Source: Perilla frutescens (taxonomy: Eukaryota; Streptophyta; Magnoliopsida; Lamiales; Lamiaceae). Taken from it: a DNA stretch of 64,000 nucleotides. Positions 1-10,529 of the stretch are shown piece after piece. The notes under the pieces were generated by a model that saw nothing but the letters and a program-made list of their open reading frames with translations, did no database searches and was not told the origin of the DNA. The stretch is taken from NCBI GenBank assembly GCA_026008535.1, contig BRKX01000006.1:6966501-7030500 (forward strand), written 5' to 3'. Each line of letters starts with the position of its first letter. Within the stretch, counting starts at the first letter, position 1. The translations under genes and the position numbers were made by a program.

Positions 1-790
1 ATGTTGTATTCATTAGAAGAAATGCCATACGGCTGTATGGATTATGGTGTGCCCATTCAGAGAAACGATGATAAGCTGATGCCTTCTATTATCAAAACGC
101 CCATGCTGGAACTAAAGGCTTTACGAAGGCATTTGAAGTATGCCTATTTGGAGAATAATGAGACTCTCCATATAATCATAAGTGCGGGGTTGAATCAAGC
201 TGATGAGGACCGCCTTTTGAGATTGTTGAGACTATACAAGGAGGCAGCCGGATGGACTTTGGCAGATATAAAGGGCATTAGCTCAGCGGTTTGCATGCAC
301 AAGATTCTGTTGGAAGATGATGCAAAGCCCATTCGTGATCCACAAAGAAAGCTCAATCCAGTGATGAAGGATGTGGTGCTAAAGGAGATTATTAGGCTAT
401 TAGACCAGGGCATTATATACCCTATTTCAGATAGCAACTGGGTCAGTCCAATCCATGTTGTGCCCAAGAAGTCGGGCATTCAAGTTGTGAAAAATGAGAA
501 GGGAGAGCTTGTGCCCACACGACTGCAAACTGGCTGGAGAGTTTGCATTGACTACCGAAAGCTGAACACGGTCACCGGAAGGATCTTTTTCCACTTCCGT
601 TCATTGACCAGATGCTGAAGAGACTCGCAGGAAACAAGTTCTTTTATTTCTTGGATGGGTACTCAGGATAAATGCAAATTGCAGTGAGTTAAGAGGACCA
701 GGAGAAAACAACATTCACGTGCCCATTCGGCACATTTGCCTATCGCAGAATGCCCTTTGGCCTCTGTAATGCTCTTGGCACATTTCAGTG
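1..790 (+). pseudogene. Athila pol: reverse transcriptase, fingers and palm
   Basis: The frame opened at base 1 encodes the entry to the RT domain: a D-x-A-K-P-I-R-D stretch, then NPVMKDVVLKEIIRLLDQGI, SNWVSPIHVVPKKSG and WRVCIDYRKLNTVT. The frame is lost near base 580. The next RT blocks (FFYFLDGYSG near 640-670, then FTCPFGTFAYRRMPFGLCNA near 715-775) lie in a different frame with in-frame stops. This is the polymerase that would copy the element's RNA into DNA. It is inactive here because of the frameshift and stops. Confidence 0.88.
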
Positions 791-794
791 ATGT

Positions 795-1690
795 ATGATG
801 AGCATATTCTCTGATTTTCTTGAGAACTGCATTGAAGTATTCATGCACAACTTCACGGTGTATGGAAGTTGCTTTAATCGATGCTTAGACAATCTAGAGA
901 AGGTTTTGCAGTGTTGTGTGGACAAATGCCTAGTGCTGAACTACGAAAAATGTCATTTTATGGTCAGAGAGGGCATTATACTAGGCCATGTGATTTCTGA
1001 GAGGGGCAATGAGGTCGATAAAGTGAAAGTGGAAATAATAGATAAATTGTCATATCCCACTTCGGTGAAGCAGGTGAGAGGATTCCTGGGGCACGCTGCA
1101 TTTTACAGGAGGTTTATCAAAGATTTTACAAAAATTGCCCAGCCTATTACTCACTTATTGCAACAAGATGTTCCCTTTGAATTCGATGAAGAGTGTAAGA
1201 AGGCATTCAATTTTCTGAAGAGGCAACTGGTCACGGCACCGGTTATCCAACCATCAGATTGGGGAATGCTCTTTGAGATTATGTGTGACGCTAGTGGCTA
1301 TGCTGTGGGCGCTGTACTAGGTCAGAAGAGAGGAAAGGAAAGCCATGTAATTTACTATGCCTCCAAAACTCTGAACGGGGCACAATGTAATTACACCACT
1401 ACTGAAAAGGAGCTATTGGCAGTAGTGTTTGCATTCGAAAAGTTTCAGTCTTATCTTGTGGGAGCAAAAAGCATTGTTTATACAGATCACGGTACCCTGA
1501 GGCACTTGATGGCCAAGAAGGAGACGAAGCCGAGACTAATTAGGTGGATCCTGCTCTTGTAGGAGTTTCATGTCGAGATAAAGGATAAGAGTGGGGCATA
1601 GAATTTGGTAGCTGATCATCTGAGCAGGGTGCTAAACGAAAAAGGTGATGAGATGCTCATTACAGATCATTTTCCTGATGGGCATTTGTA
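795..1690 (+). pseudogene. Athila pol: RT end and RNase H
   Basis: The 255-codon open stretch starts in the RT palm and runs through the connection (HVISERG, VRGFLGHAAFYRRFIKDF) into RNase H (MCDASGYAVGAVLGQ, YASKTLNGAQ, TTTEKELLAVVFAFEKFQSYL, YTDHGTLRHL). The metal-binding F-x-D-D motif of the RT palm reads FMHNFTVYG near 840, so both aspartates are replaced. A stop at 1560-1562 interrupts the RNase H tail, which continues in frame to about 1690 (NLVADHLSRV). Catalysis would be lost even without the frameshifts. Confidence 0.88.
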
Positions 1691-1738
1691 CTCAGCACGG
1701 GGCATACTGGATCCCTGGTAACACATATAGTAAACTTT

Positions 1739-2500
1739 TTGGAGTCTGGAGAGTTGCCAATTGGGTACTCAAGGTACCAAAAGAATAAACTGAGGCAAGA
1801 GAGCAAGTTCTATGCCTGCGATAGCCTTATTCTATGGAGGAGATGTGCTGATCAAATCATAAGAAGATGTGTCCCAGATTATGAAATTAAGGAGATTTTG
1901 AAGCATTGTCACAATTATGCTTGCGGAGGGCATTTTGGACCAAAACGAACAGCGAGAAGAGTTTTGGACTGTGGGTTATTTTGGTCCACAATTTTCAAAG
2001 ATGCCCACGATGTTTGCAAAAGGTGTGATCAGTGCCAGAGGGTTGGAAACATCACAAGAAGGAATGAAATGCCCATGACGCCCATCATGCTAGTGGAAAT
2101 TTTCGATGTTTGGGGAATGAATTTCATGGGACCCCTTGCAAACTCTAAGGGGAACCATTACATTATCCTGGTAGTTGATTATGTGTCCAAATGGGTGGAG
2201 GCAAAGGCTACTCCTACCAATAATGCAAGGATAGTAGCTGCATTTCTGAAATCCCACATTTTTAGCCAGTTTGGTGTGCCCAGGTCCATCATCAATGATC
2301 AAGGGATCCATTTTTGCAATCAAATGATGGAGAGGCTATTGAAAAAGTATGGGATGAACCATAGAGTCACAATAGCCTATCATCCATAAGGGAATGGCCA
2401 AGCTGAAGTCTCAAATCGAGAAATTAAAGCCATCCTTGGGAAGGTAGTGAATCCAAGTCAGAAGGACTGGATGATGCCCTGTGAGCATATCGGACTACAT
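1739..2500 (+). pseudogene. Athila pol: integrase zinc-binding and catalytic core
   Basis: The open frame carries an HHCC-type zinc-binding region (HCHNYACGGH, then CKRCDQCQ) followed by the integrase core (FMGPL, VVDYVSKWVEA, PRSIINDQG, HFCN). The first catalytic Asp is expected in the WGxDFMGP block, but the sequence reads WGMNFMGP, so it is an Asn. The second Asp is present in INDQG. A TAA stop at about 2387 cuts the core just before the block holding the catalytic Glu (GNGQAEVSNREIKAIL), which continues in the same frame. Family knowledge: this enzyme inserts the cDNA into the genome. Confidence 0.88.
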
Positions 2501-2517
2501 TCAAGACTCCAATTGGG

Positions 2518-2991
2518 ATGTTCTCATACAGAATGCTATTTGGGAAGTGTTGTCATCTACCAGTCGAGCTAGAGCACAAGGCACGATGGGCACTTCAGAA
2601 GCTGAACATGGATAAGGATGCATCAGGGCATTTCAGGAAATTTCAGATTCAGGAGCTGGAAAAAATGAGAATGGAAGCCTATGATGATGTTGTGCTTTAC
2701 AAGGAAAATATGAAGAGGCTTCATGATCAAGTGATTAGAAGAAAGAGGTTCTTCCAAGGACAACAAGTACTTTTGTACCATTCAAGGTTTAAATTGATGA
2801 GAGGAAGTTTGAGGACCAAGTGGGTTGGTCAATTTGAAGTCTATGCAGAATGCCCTAATGGGGCAGTTGAGCTTAAAAATCCCAAAACTGGAGGGCAATT
2901 CAAAGTAAATGGCCATCGTCTCAAACCATACATAGGGCATTCTGATCGGGATGCTAGAGTGGTCTGGCTTGGGGAGCCCATTTATACCTGA
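2518..2991 (+). pseudogene. Athila pol: integrase C-terminal domain
   Basis: The frame starts at MLFGKCCHLPVELEHKARWA, the hallmark after the Athila integrase core. It continues through a charged helix (RRKRFFQGQQVLLYHSR) to a beta-rich C-terminal domain (LRTKWVGQFEV, FKVNGHRLKPYIG). I see no chromodomain, as expected for non-chromoviral Athila. The ORF ends at a TGA at 2989-2991 and is separated from the core by a frame change at about 2500. Confidence in the family is high; the product is not functional. Confidence 0.85.
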
Positions 2992-3482
2992 ACAGGGATT
3001 TTATCGTGCCCACGACAATAAATGGGGCACTACTGGGAAGCAACCCAAGTTTTTAATTGCTTTAATTTGTTTTTATTTTAATTAAATAAAGTTTTCAATT
3101 AATTAAACTAGATTAGAGGCAATTTTACGCTTATTTTTGGATAAGTATGTGATCTACAGGTTAGGATAAGGAGAGAGAAACAAAGGATAAAGAGAAATCT
3201 CGAAAAAATAGGGATTTTGAAGTGGGGCATTTTGAAGAGACAAAGTTCGTTCCGATTTTTCAGGGGATAAGGCTTATCCATTGATGTGGGCACACTGATT
3301 CAAATAAATCCTTTGGAATTCAAATAGTCACGGTCATATCAGGAATAGTAAGACACATTAATAAAAAGCCAACCCCACAAAATCTAAACTTTCACTTTCA
3401 TTCTTTTCAGAAAAAATTGAAGCTTCTCTCTTCTCCCTCTTAAAACCCTACAACATCTCTCCACAAATCTCAAGCCTCAACA
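2992..3482 (+). other. Athila spacer between pol and the downstream ORF
   Basis: There is no supported coding sequence. The stretch is AT-rich, holds scattered GGGCA-containing words typical of this element, and ends in a CT-rich leader (about 3395-3482) just before the ATG at 3483. Confidence 0.55.
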
Positions 3483-4424
3483 ATGGTGAACACATGCGGT
3501 AAAAAGATGGTGCCAAAAGTTGGAGTCAAGGGCAAGCTAGAGTTCGATACTCCAGTCACTTCTGCAGAGCCTACCCCAGTTAAGGTGGTAAATAAAAAGG
3601 TTGTAAAGCCTAAGGAAAAAGCTACGCCTGCAACGGCCACCTCGAGCAAACCGGTAAAAGAGACTCCACCGGAGAAAGAACCTGTAGCTGAAGCAAGCTC
3701 TGCTACACCATTGTAAGAGGAACATGTTGATGATGACACCACTGTAGGTGGAACATAAGAGAAAGAGGAAGTGGCCACGGAGCCCACACAAGAGCCTGCA
3801 AAAAGAGCCTCTAGAAAGGTGAAAGCCAGCTAGGGTTCCGACGCCTTCGCCGTCTGAAGAGGTTGTTGTAGAGGAGGATAATGAGGAAGAAGAGGGTGAC
3901 GATGAAGCCCTAGATGACTTTGTGAACGAGTTGGATGAAGAGGAAGCACAACCTGTGGATGAGCAAATCTAAGAAGAGGGACCTGTAGAGATAAAGAAAC
4001 GGGCATTGGAGAAGGCGAAAGGAAAAAGGAAGGTCGGAGAGCCCATTCTGGAACAACCAATTGAGCAGCCAGCCGAGTCCTAACAAGATAAAACCGAAGA
4101 GGAGGTTTCAGAACACCCAGAGCAGCAGCAGCAACAAAGTGAGCCATCCTAGGCTCAAACGCTCGAAGATGAACCCTCAGAAGACTCACCACCCAAGCAG
4201 AGGGTGGAAAAACGGTGGCCATGAAAGCAGAGGCCAAGCTAGCTGGGGAGCCCTCTTCGAATAAGAGAAAAGCTACAGAGGGCACACTACACCCTGATCC
4301 TAAAAAGGGAAGAGGGGTAGTGAGCCCCATTCTGAGTAAGCCAGAAAGTGGCCCGCCACCGGTCCGGGGCATTATAAACTCGAAGGGAGTCCGTGCTGAG
4401 TTACTTGCAGCTCTTAGGATATAG
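3483..4424 (+). pseudogene. Athila post-pol ORF, N-terminal Lys/Glu/Pro-rich part
   Basis: An ATG at 3483 follows a CT-rich leader. The first 77 codons are rich in Lys, Pro, Val, Ala and Glu (KVVKPKEKATPATATSSKPV), suggesting a disordered basic and acidic region. The frame is then broken by stops at about 3714, 3757, 3831 and 3970. Related Lys/Glu/Gln-rich coding continues in shifting frames to about 4424. Together with the block at 4476-5366 it probably made one long protein in the env position of Athila. Its function is not established, and I recognise no catalytic motif. Confidence 0.55.
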
Positions 4425-4475
4425 CATAAGGTAAGAGGTTTCTTTGCTGCAATAGGTTGAGAGTTTTTCTTAGAT

Positions 4476-5366
4476 ATGGAATGTGTTATTTTTCATGTGC
4501 TTTCGCGTGAATTTGTTAATAGTCTGAAAATAAAAGTTGTGAATAAGCCTGCTACGTCTACTAGGGTCATGAATTTTAAAATTCTGGGTAAAAGTTTCTC
4601 TCTGTCTCCTGATGATCTAAATATGATGTTGGGCATCGTATCATACTTGGGCCTCCATGAGGAGGAGTATGAAGATGCCGTGATTGTTGTGCTTGACTCT
4701 ACTGAGGGAGTTGAGGCAAAATGGGTTGAGGTTGGGGAGGGCTCCACTTATCAAAGTGGAGCCACAAAAGGCTATTGTCTGAACAATGAAGCCTTGAGAT
4801 TCTGCCACAGGGTGCTTGCCTACAGAGTCTTTCGTAGGAAGAATAGCTCTAATTCCATAACTAATCAGGAGCTTTTCATTCTCTGGTGTATGGTGAAGAA
4901 AATAAAAATCAATTTTGGCTCTGCGGTCATTGCACATTTCAGGGAAAGTAAAACACACCCTAAGCATAGAATCTTGTGTGCCCAGCTGATCACCCAAATT
5001 GCTGTTAGGTCTAGGTTGTTGGATTTGAGCACTACTGATCTAATCTCCTTACCCATGGAATTCTTTGATATTGCCTGTTTAAAAAGAATACAAGATGTGG
5101 TTGATGATGAGGATGGCAAACCTATTTTCTTTATGCCGAGGGCAGACCCCTTGAGCATGTTACTTGTCACTGCAGGTACATTGAAGAAGCCACTAGTAGG
5201 GAGGGCACAGCAGGGAGAGCACCCGATCACAGTAATGATGAAGAGGTTGGAAGCAATGGAGAATGACCAAGTCCAAGCCAATGACAAACTGACCCGCATG
5301 GAGGCCGCCCTGGAGGCCTATTTCAGACACGTTGGGTTCTTATACCCAACGCCTTTATCCGATTGA
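4476..5366 (+). pseudogene. Athila env-position ORF, globular domain (296 codons)
   Basis: This is an uninterrupted 296-codon block, apparently the C-terminal continuation of the Lys/Glu/Pro-rich region upstream. It contains FKILGKSFSLSPDDLNMMLG near residue 30, a central Cys/His-containing helical part, and a C-terminal coiled-coil-like helix (VMMKRLEAMENDQVQANDKL). This pattern matches what I know as the putative plant transposon protein domain found in Athila-like ORFs. I see no signal peptide or membrane anchor, so calling it an envelope protein would only describe its position. It may be intact as a fragment, but the upstream part is broken. Confidence 0.6.
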
Positions 5367-6612
5367 TTCCTGGTTCTGTTCTTTCCTTAGATTAGGTTTT
5401 GTTTTTTTTGTTTTTTTTGTTCTTTGTTGTTGTTTGCGTGTACCCCTGTTCACCCACTTTGCCTAATGCAAAGTGTGTGGGTGGGGGCATTGCAGTTTAT
5501 GTTTTTTATGTTTTTTATGAGTCTGTTTTAACACTTTGCATAATGCAAAGTGTGTAGGTGGCTAGTTGAGTCAAGCATGCTTTCTGTGAAGTTTATGTGG
5601 CCATTGCATTTGATATGTTCAACATTAAACTACTTTATATCAAAAATCAGCATGTCCGCATGAGATAGGGATGACGAACGAGTTTAGCATGCCCAGTGAG
5701 ACTTGAGCCTAAATGTTGTATGCCCATTCACAGCTTCTTTACTTCATGTGTGAACAATTGTGTGCTTAGAAATTCTAGAACTTGCTACTGTTCTGTTTGA
5801 AACCTGGAAATTGTTGATGCATAAGTAGATGATATAGGCCATCTTTTGCTGAGCCACTGAAAAGAAAATTTTTACCCACCAATGACACAGCCTTTGCAGC
5901 CCCTTGAGCTTATGAAATGCCCTGGCAAATTTTTTTGTTTTGGATGGTAAAATATATAGCCAGGGCATTACAAGAACCTGAAAAAGAAAAAATGGGGAAG
6001 GCAGAATTGTTGGAAGATATTTATGAAAAGGCCAGAGAAAGATAGGGGAATAAATAACAAAAAGAGAAAAAACAATGAGAAAAATGAAAAAAGAAAAAGA
6101 AAAAAAAGAAATAAATTCCCCTAGTATTAAGTGTTCAGAGTGCCCAAGAGTAAATAAATAATTTATTGTCTGAACGAGGCACAGAAGGATAATATACTTA
6201 AAAAATTGGGGGCCTGTACAGAAATAAAGCCTCACCTACATGAAATGCCAACTGTAGCCTAAAAAACCCTATTGATACTTATGCACCTATGGTTTCTGGA
6301 GATTGATAATAGAACTTTCGCAAGCCTATGGGACGACTAAATACATAATTGCATTGATTTGAGTGTATACACTGAGCCTAAACACTGAGTGAAGAGATGT
6401 TTGTGAGGATTACCACGCTGAACTCATTTTTGACCTATTTTTGGTATGCTGATACTTTGCAGTTTGTTGGAATATTGATTGTGATGTGCCCACACTGATT
6501 AACAGTTTACATGCTTTGTTTTGAGTCTGTTCTTTTTGCCTTTTTTTCTTTTGTTTTTTTGGACGCATTGCATCCCATGCTTGAGGACAATCATGTCTAA
6601 AGTGTGTGGGTG
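5367..6612 (+). other. Athila 3' noncoding region with purine-rich primer site
   Basis: No coding sequence is supported. It contains two copies of a TTTGC(C/A)TAATGCAAAGTGTG palindrome-like word (near 5460 and 5537). It ends in AAAGTGTGTGGGTG (about 6599-6612), directly before the LTR, where the plus-strand primer (polypurine tract) belongs. Long 3' noncoding segments of this kind are usual in Athila elements. Confidence 0.6.
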
Positions 6613-8168
6613 TGATAAGTCCATTTATTTCATATTTTTATGGACATTTTGTTCGTTATAAATGTCATTTTTAGTGTGTTTTGAGTAAAAAAGAACCAGG
6701 ATGAGATCATAGGGCATTGCGGAGGTCAAGTCTGGCGAAAGAGGCATTTTATGCCTAGTTATTCAAGCAAAATCCAAGCTAAATATTCAGTTAGAGGCAC
6801 AGGGGACTTCTTTCAGCACTCATCCTACATTCGGGTGACGGAATGGGCATATCAGAGATGAATGAGGCTGACTGCAAGATGGCATGCCCACTTTGCTCAT
6901 GCAGACTTGACAATAATGGTCTAGGGCGATTGCGAGAAACTCGGAATTCAGTTGGAAGAGAGAGATGAGAAAGATAGCTACATTATCCGAAGAAGAGTTG
7001 GAGGTGGACTAGACTCTTAGAGGCGCTGCAACAAAGAGATAAGCACAATCCCTAAAAATACAGATTTGGTTAACTTATGTTTCTCTAGTCAGATCAGAGA
7101 GGGCACGCTGGTTCCGGAAATCCAGTGAAGACCCCAACTTGTTGGGGGAACTCTAATTCAGAAATGTAACTATTTAAGCTTCTTTAATTTCTGGAAACAC
7201 AAGCTTTGGCAGTCAGAAACATTGCTACAATTTTACTTTCTTGCATTTTCATTTTCGTACTCTGCTTTGCAGCAAGAAACAATCCATCGGTCTTAAGCCT
7301 TTGGGACTTAGGATTATGTTTTCAAACTCAACGTTTATGTTGAGTATTTTTGTGTATTAAATTTAGTAAGTTTCCTTTACAGTTATGTCTTTCATTTCTG
7401 CAATTTTAATTATGTATAGCATGCTTGGCTAGACTCTTAATTCTGGTGTTTGAACAACGAAAATGGTTTGAATATAAATCTAGACTCGTGAGGCCAAAAT
7501 GGGCATAGTAATGTATGATAGATTTTTGTTGATTCTTATGCCTTGTTCTACGTGATTGTGTGTCTGAAATGCCCAATGTGGCTGATCACTCGTTAGGTAA
7601 AGAGGGCACACAAATATTAATTGAATTGGCAAATCGTGACTGTGTGTTAGTTCATATGGTAATAAGAGAATCAATAGGTTGTTGTGGGCACACGAGGAAT
7701 CGGTAAACACAACAGATCTGGGTTCGTCTAGGGCACACTGCTGTTTGTTCACTTACATCTCTTTGGGAAACTGAGGGGTGGGTAACTGATTAGGGATTTA
7801 ATTGACGAGGAATTGCTTTTAAGTCTATAATGAAAGGATGAATGAGGAGACGCAGAGAGGAATCCGGTCTCCATAACTAGATGATTTATCATGTATAAAA
7901 ATCGGTGTACCCATGATCGAGTTGATATATATTTAAACCAAATTTAAGTTCAAATGCCAGAACCTTTGTTATTTGATATTTTCTTACTTTCTTTTGCAGA
8001 TTTAATTTGCAGTAGTGACAACAAACCAAACCCCCTTTTCTGATTGGTTACTTGAAGGTGGAATCACAACAGCTCTCTGTGGGATCGACCCATACTCATT
8101 ATCTGGCTACGCTTGCTGTAGGCACATGAGTTATAAATTATTTTTGAGTGTGAAACGACTGCGTGTCA
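6613..8168 (+). repeat. Athila 3' LTR
   Basis: It begins TGATAAGTCC and ends GCGTGTCA, the TG...CA form of an LTR. A related sequence recurs at 18519 and 19640-20799, which fixes both ends. The length is 1556 bp. The 3' portion contains the CTCTGTGGGATCGACCC word common near the end of such LTRs (about 8078-8094). Confidence 0.88.
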
Positions 8169-8189
8169 AGAGTTCAAACCAGAGGATCA

Positions 8190-9764
8190 ACTGATCATGC
8201 TCTCTTCACATGCTTTATCTTGCAAATGGAACCAACCAACATCAAGGAAGCCCTTGAAGACTCAGACTGGATCATTGCAATGCAAGAGAAGTTGAACCAG
8301 TTCACAAGAAATGACGTATGGTTTCTTATTGACAAGCTGAAAACCTAAAAAGTCATCGGGACAAAGTGTATCTTTCGCAACAAGCTAGATGAAAAAGGCG
8401 TAATTACAAGGAACAAGGCAAGTCTGGTAACCAAGGGATACTCTCAAAGAGAAAGAATTGACTTTGATGAGACATTTGCACCAGTTGCAAGATTGGAGGC
8501 TATTAGGCTGTTCCTCGCCTATGCAGCTCACAACAATTTCACAGTCTATCAAATGGACGTGAAAAGTGCGTTCTTGCAAGGAATGCTTAAGGAGGATGTT
8601 TATGTCGAGCAACATCCAGGTTTTGAAATTGGAGATCAAGTCTACAAACCGAAGAAAGCTCTATATGGATTGAAACAAGCGCCAAGAGCTTGCTATAAAA
8701 CCCTTACAACATTCTTGTTGAAGAATGGGTTTTAAAAAGGAGTCATTGATCATACTCTATTCAGAATAGAATGATCAACTGAGATCTTAATGGTTCAAAT
8801 TTATGTGGATGACATAATTTTTGGATCAAAGAGCAAAGATCTTTGCACTCGATTCGCTCAACTGATGCAAAGCGAATTGGAGATAAGCATGATGGGAGAA
8901 ATGACTTCCTTCCTAGGATTCCAAGTGAAATAGCTCGAAAACAGAATCTTCATCAGTCAAGCGAAGTACACCAAAGAGCTTGTTAAGAAGTTTGGAACCG
9001 ATAAGGGAAAAACTCTCAAGATTCCAATGAACACATCAGTGCAGCTGACTCTTGATGAAGAAGGAGAATCAGTCAGCCAGACAATCTACAGAGGAATCAT
9101 TAGATCCCTTCTCTACCTAACAGCCAGCCGACCAGACATCTCCTATTCAGTCGGACTGTGTGCAAGGTTCCAAGTCAATTCGAAGAAAAGCCATCTCAAT
9201 GCAGCAAAGAGGATCATGAAGTACCTCAAAAGGACCATAAATCTTGGATTATGGTATCCTAGAGATGATAGCTTGAGTCTAACTGGCTACTCAGACTCAG
9301 ACTTTGGAGGATGCAAGATCGATAGAAAAAGCACCAGTGGAACATGTCAGTTTCTTGGGAACAAACTGATATCCTGATTTAGCAAAAAGCAGGACTCAGT
9401 TCCCACATCAACAACTGAAGCCGAGTATGTAGCTGCTGAAAGCTGTTGTGCGTAAATTCTTTGGATGAAGCAACAACTGAAAGATTACAAGGTGGAAACT
9501 GAAGAAGTGTCTATCTACTGTGATAACAATAGTGCTATTGCAATATCTCAAAATTCAGTATTACATTCAAGGACGAAGCACATTGATATCAGACATCACT
9601 TCATCAGAGATCACATTGAAAAGAAAGACATATGCATCAAATATGTCAACACGGAGAAGCAGATAGCTGATATCTTCACCAAACCATTGCCAGAAGATAG
9701 ATTTGTGGAGCTGTGTATCCAATTGAGATTGCTCGAACTAGCTTCAAAGGAGGATGGTGATTAG
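8190..9764 (+). pseudogene. Sirevirus pol: reverse transcriptase and RNase H
   Basis: The sequence reads in one main frame with several stops (near 8346, 8733, 8772, 8931, 9375 and 9453). Blocks in order: EPTNIKEALEDSDWI, VWFLIDK, RNKLDEKG, VTKGYSQRERIDFDETFAPV, YQMDVKSAFLQG, KALYGLKQAPRA, YVDDIIFGS (the RT active site is intact), LTASRPDISYSVGLCARFQ, GYSDSDFGG, TEAEYVAA, ILWMKQQL, YCDNNSAI and ADIFTKPLPEDRF. The reading ends at a TAG at 9762-9764. Most stops replace a Trp, Gln or Lys codon, consistent with C-to-T decay. Integrase, protease and gag lie beyond the Athila insertion, outside the window. Confidence 0.85.
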
Positions 9765-10529
9765 CCAAGTGAAGGAGTGAAGAGGAACACTCCAGCTGAA
9801 AATGAGAACTGAATCAAAACGGCATCAGTTCACTAAGCTATGAAGCATAAACTAATAAGCCAAATCAGTTCTGAAGATATGGTGAAGGATAAATGAAAAC
9901 TGAAGAAAGAAGATGAGTAAACTGATCGCTGAAAACATCAGTTTTCAACCAGTCGTGATCAATTGATAAGAGCAGTTGAATCCAAAGCTGAGTAAGGAGA
10001 CAAAGCTTCAGCTAAAGAAAGCAGTTGAAAAGCTTATGTGGAGCGAAGATGAGAGAACAACTCAAGCTGATGAAAAGTTGGGAGACAAAGCTGAAGGCAC
10101 GCCAGCTGGAACTGATCAATCCAAGCCGAGGACATCATCAGTCATCAACTGATGACGTCAGTAGCTCCAACCCACGTGGACACACAAGAAAGAGAGCTAT
10201 AATCAGATAAGTTCAAATTGAATTTATTAAGGGAATGGTAAAATGACGTGTCAACCCAATATTACTGTTGGACCTACTCTCTCTCTCCTCATTTAACTCC
10301 AACGGATAAACTTGAAAACAAATTGACGGATTAATTGCAACCATTCATTTATTCAAATTTTTTCTATCCTTGGATACACCGTCTACTTGAGTCTATAAAT
10401 AGATCGGCTATTTCTCTTCAAACCACTCATACATCTGATCAAGCACTCAAGCGCTCAGTTTTTCTCTGCAAAACTCCATCAAGAATTCCCTATTCTCTTC
10501 AGCCTTACAAAACTCCCCAATCTTCTTCC
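9765..10529 (+). promoter_or_regulatory. Leader between pol and post-pol ORF, with internal TATA box
   Basis: A 765 bp noncoding stretch rich in CAGCTGAA, CTGATC and GAAAACTGA words precedes the post-pol ORF. A good TATA box, TATAAATAG, sits at 10394-10402. After it comes a CT-rich leader with no ATG, until the ATG at 10530. The word style resembles the U3 part of the related inverted LTR (16150-16989), which also ends in a TATA box. I infer an internal promoter for the downstream ORF; transcription is not shown. Confidence 0.45.

Larger units (their letters stand above)
1..8168 (+). mobile_element. Athila-type Ty3/gypsy retrotransposon, right part
   Basis: The order is reverse transcriptase, RNase H, integrase, a further ORF region, a long 3' noncoding segment and a 1.56 kb LTR. 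Integrase signatures such as CHLPVELEHKA and the position of an extra ORF after pol are typical of the Athila lineage. The left end (5' LTR, gag, protease) lies outside the window. Frameshifts and stops throughout show a dead copy. The LTR ends at 8168, and interrupted copia coding sequence starts immediately after, so this element probably inserted into the Sirevirus to its right. The left target duplication cannot be checked here. Confidence 0.9.

Noticed and set aside
3830..4372. 180-codon minus-strand frame rich in Pro, Leu and Ser
   Set aside because: It is the antisense shadow of the Lys/Glu-rich Athila ORF.
7480..7752. 90-codon minus-strand frame, similar to 20365-20171
   Set aside because: It is the antisense of the Athila LTR, present in both copies, with no protein signature.
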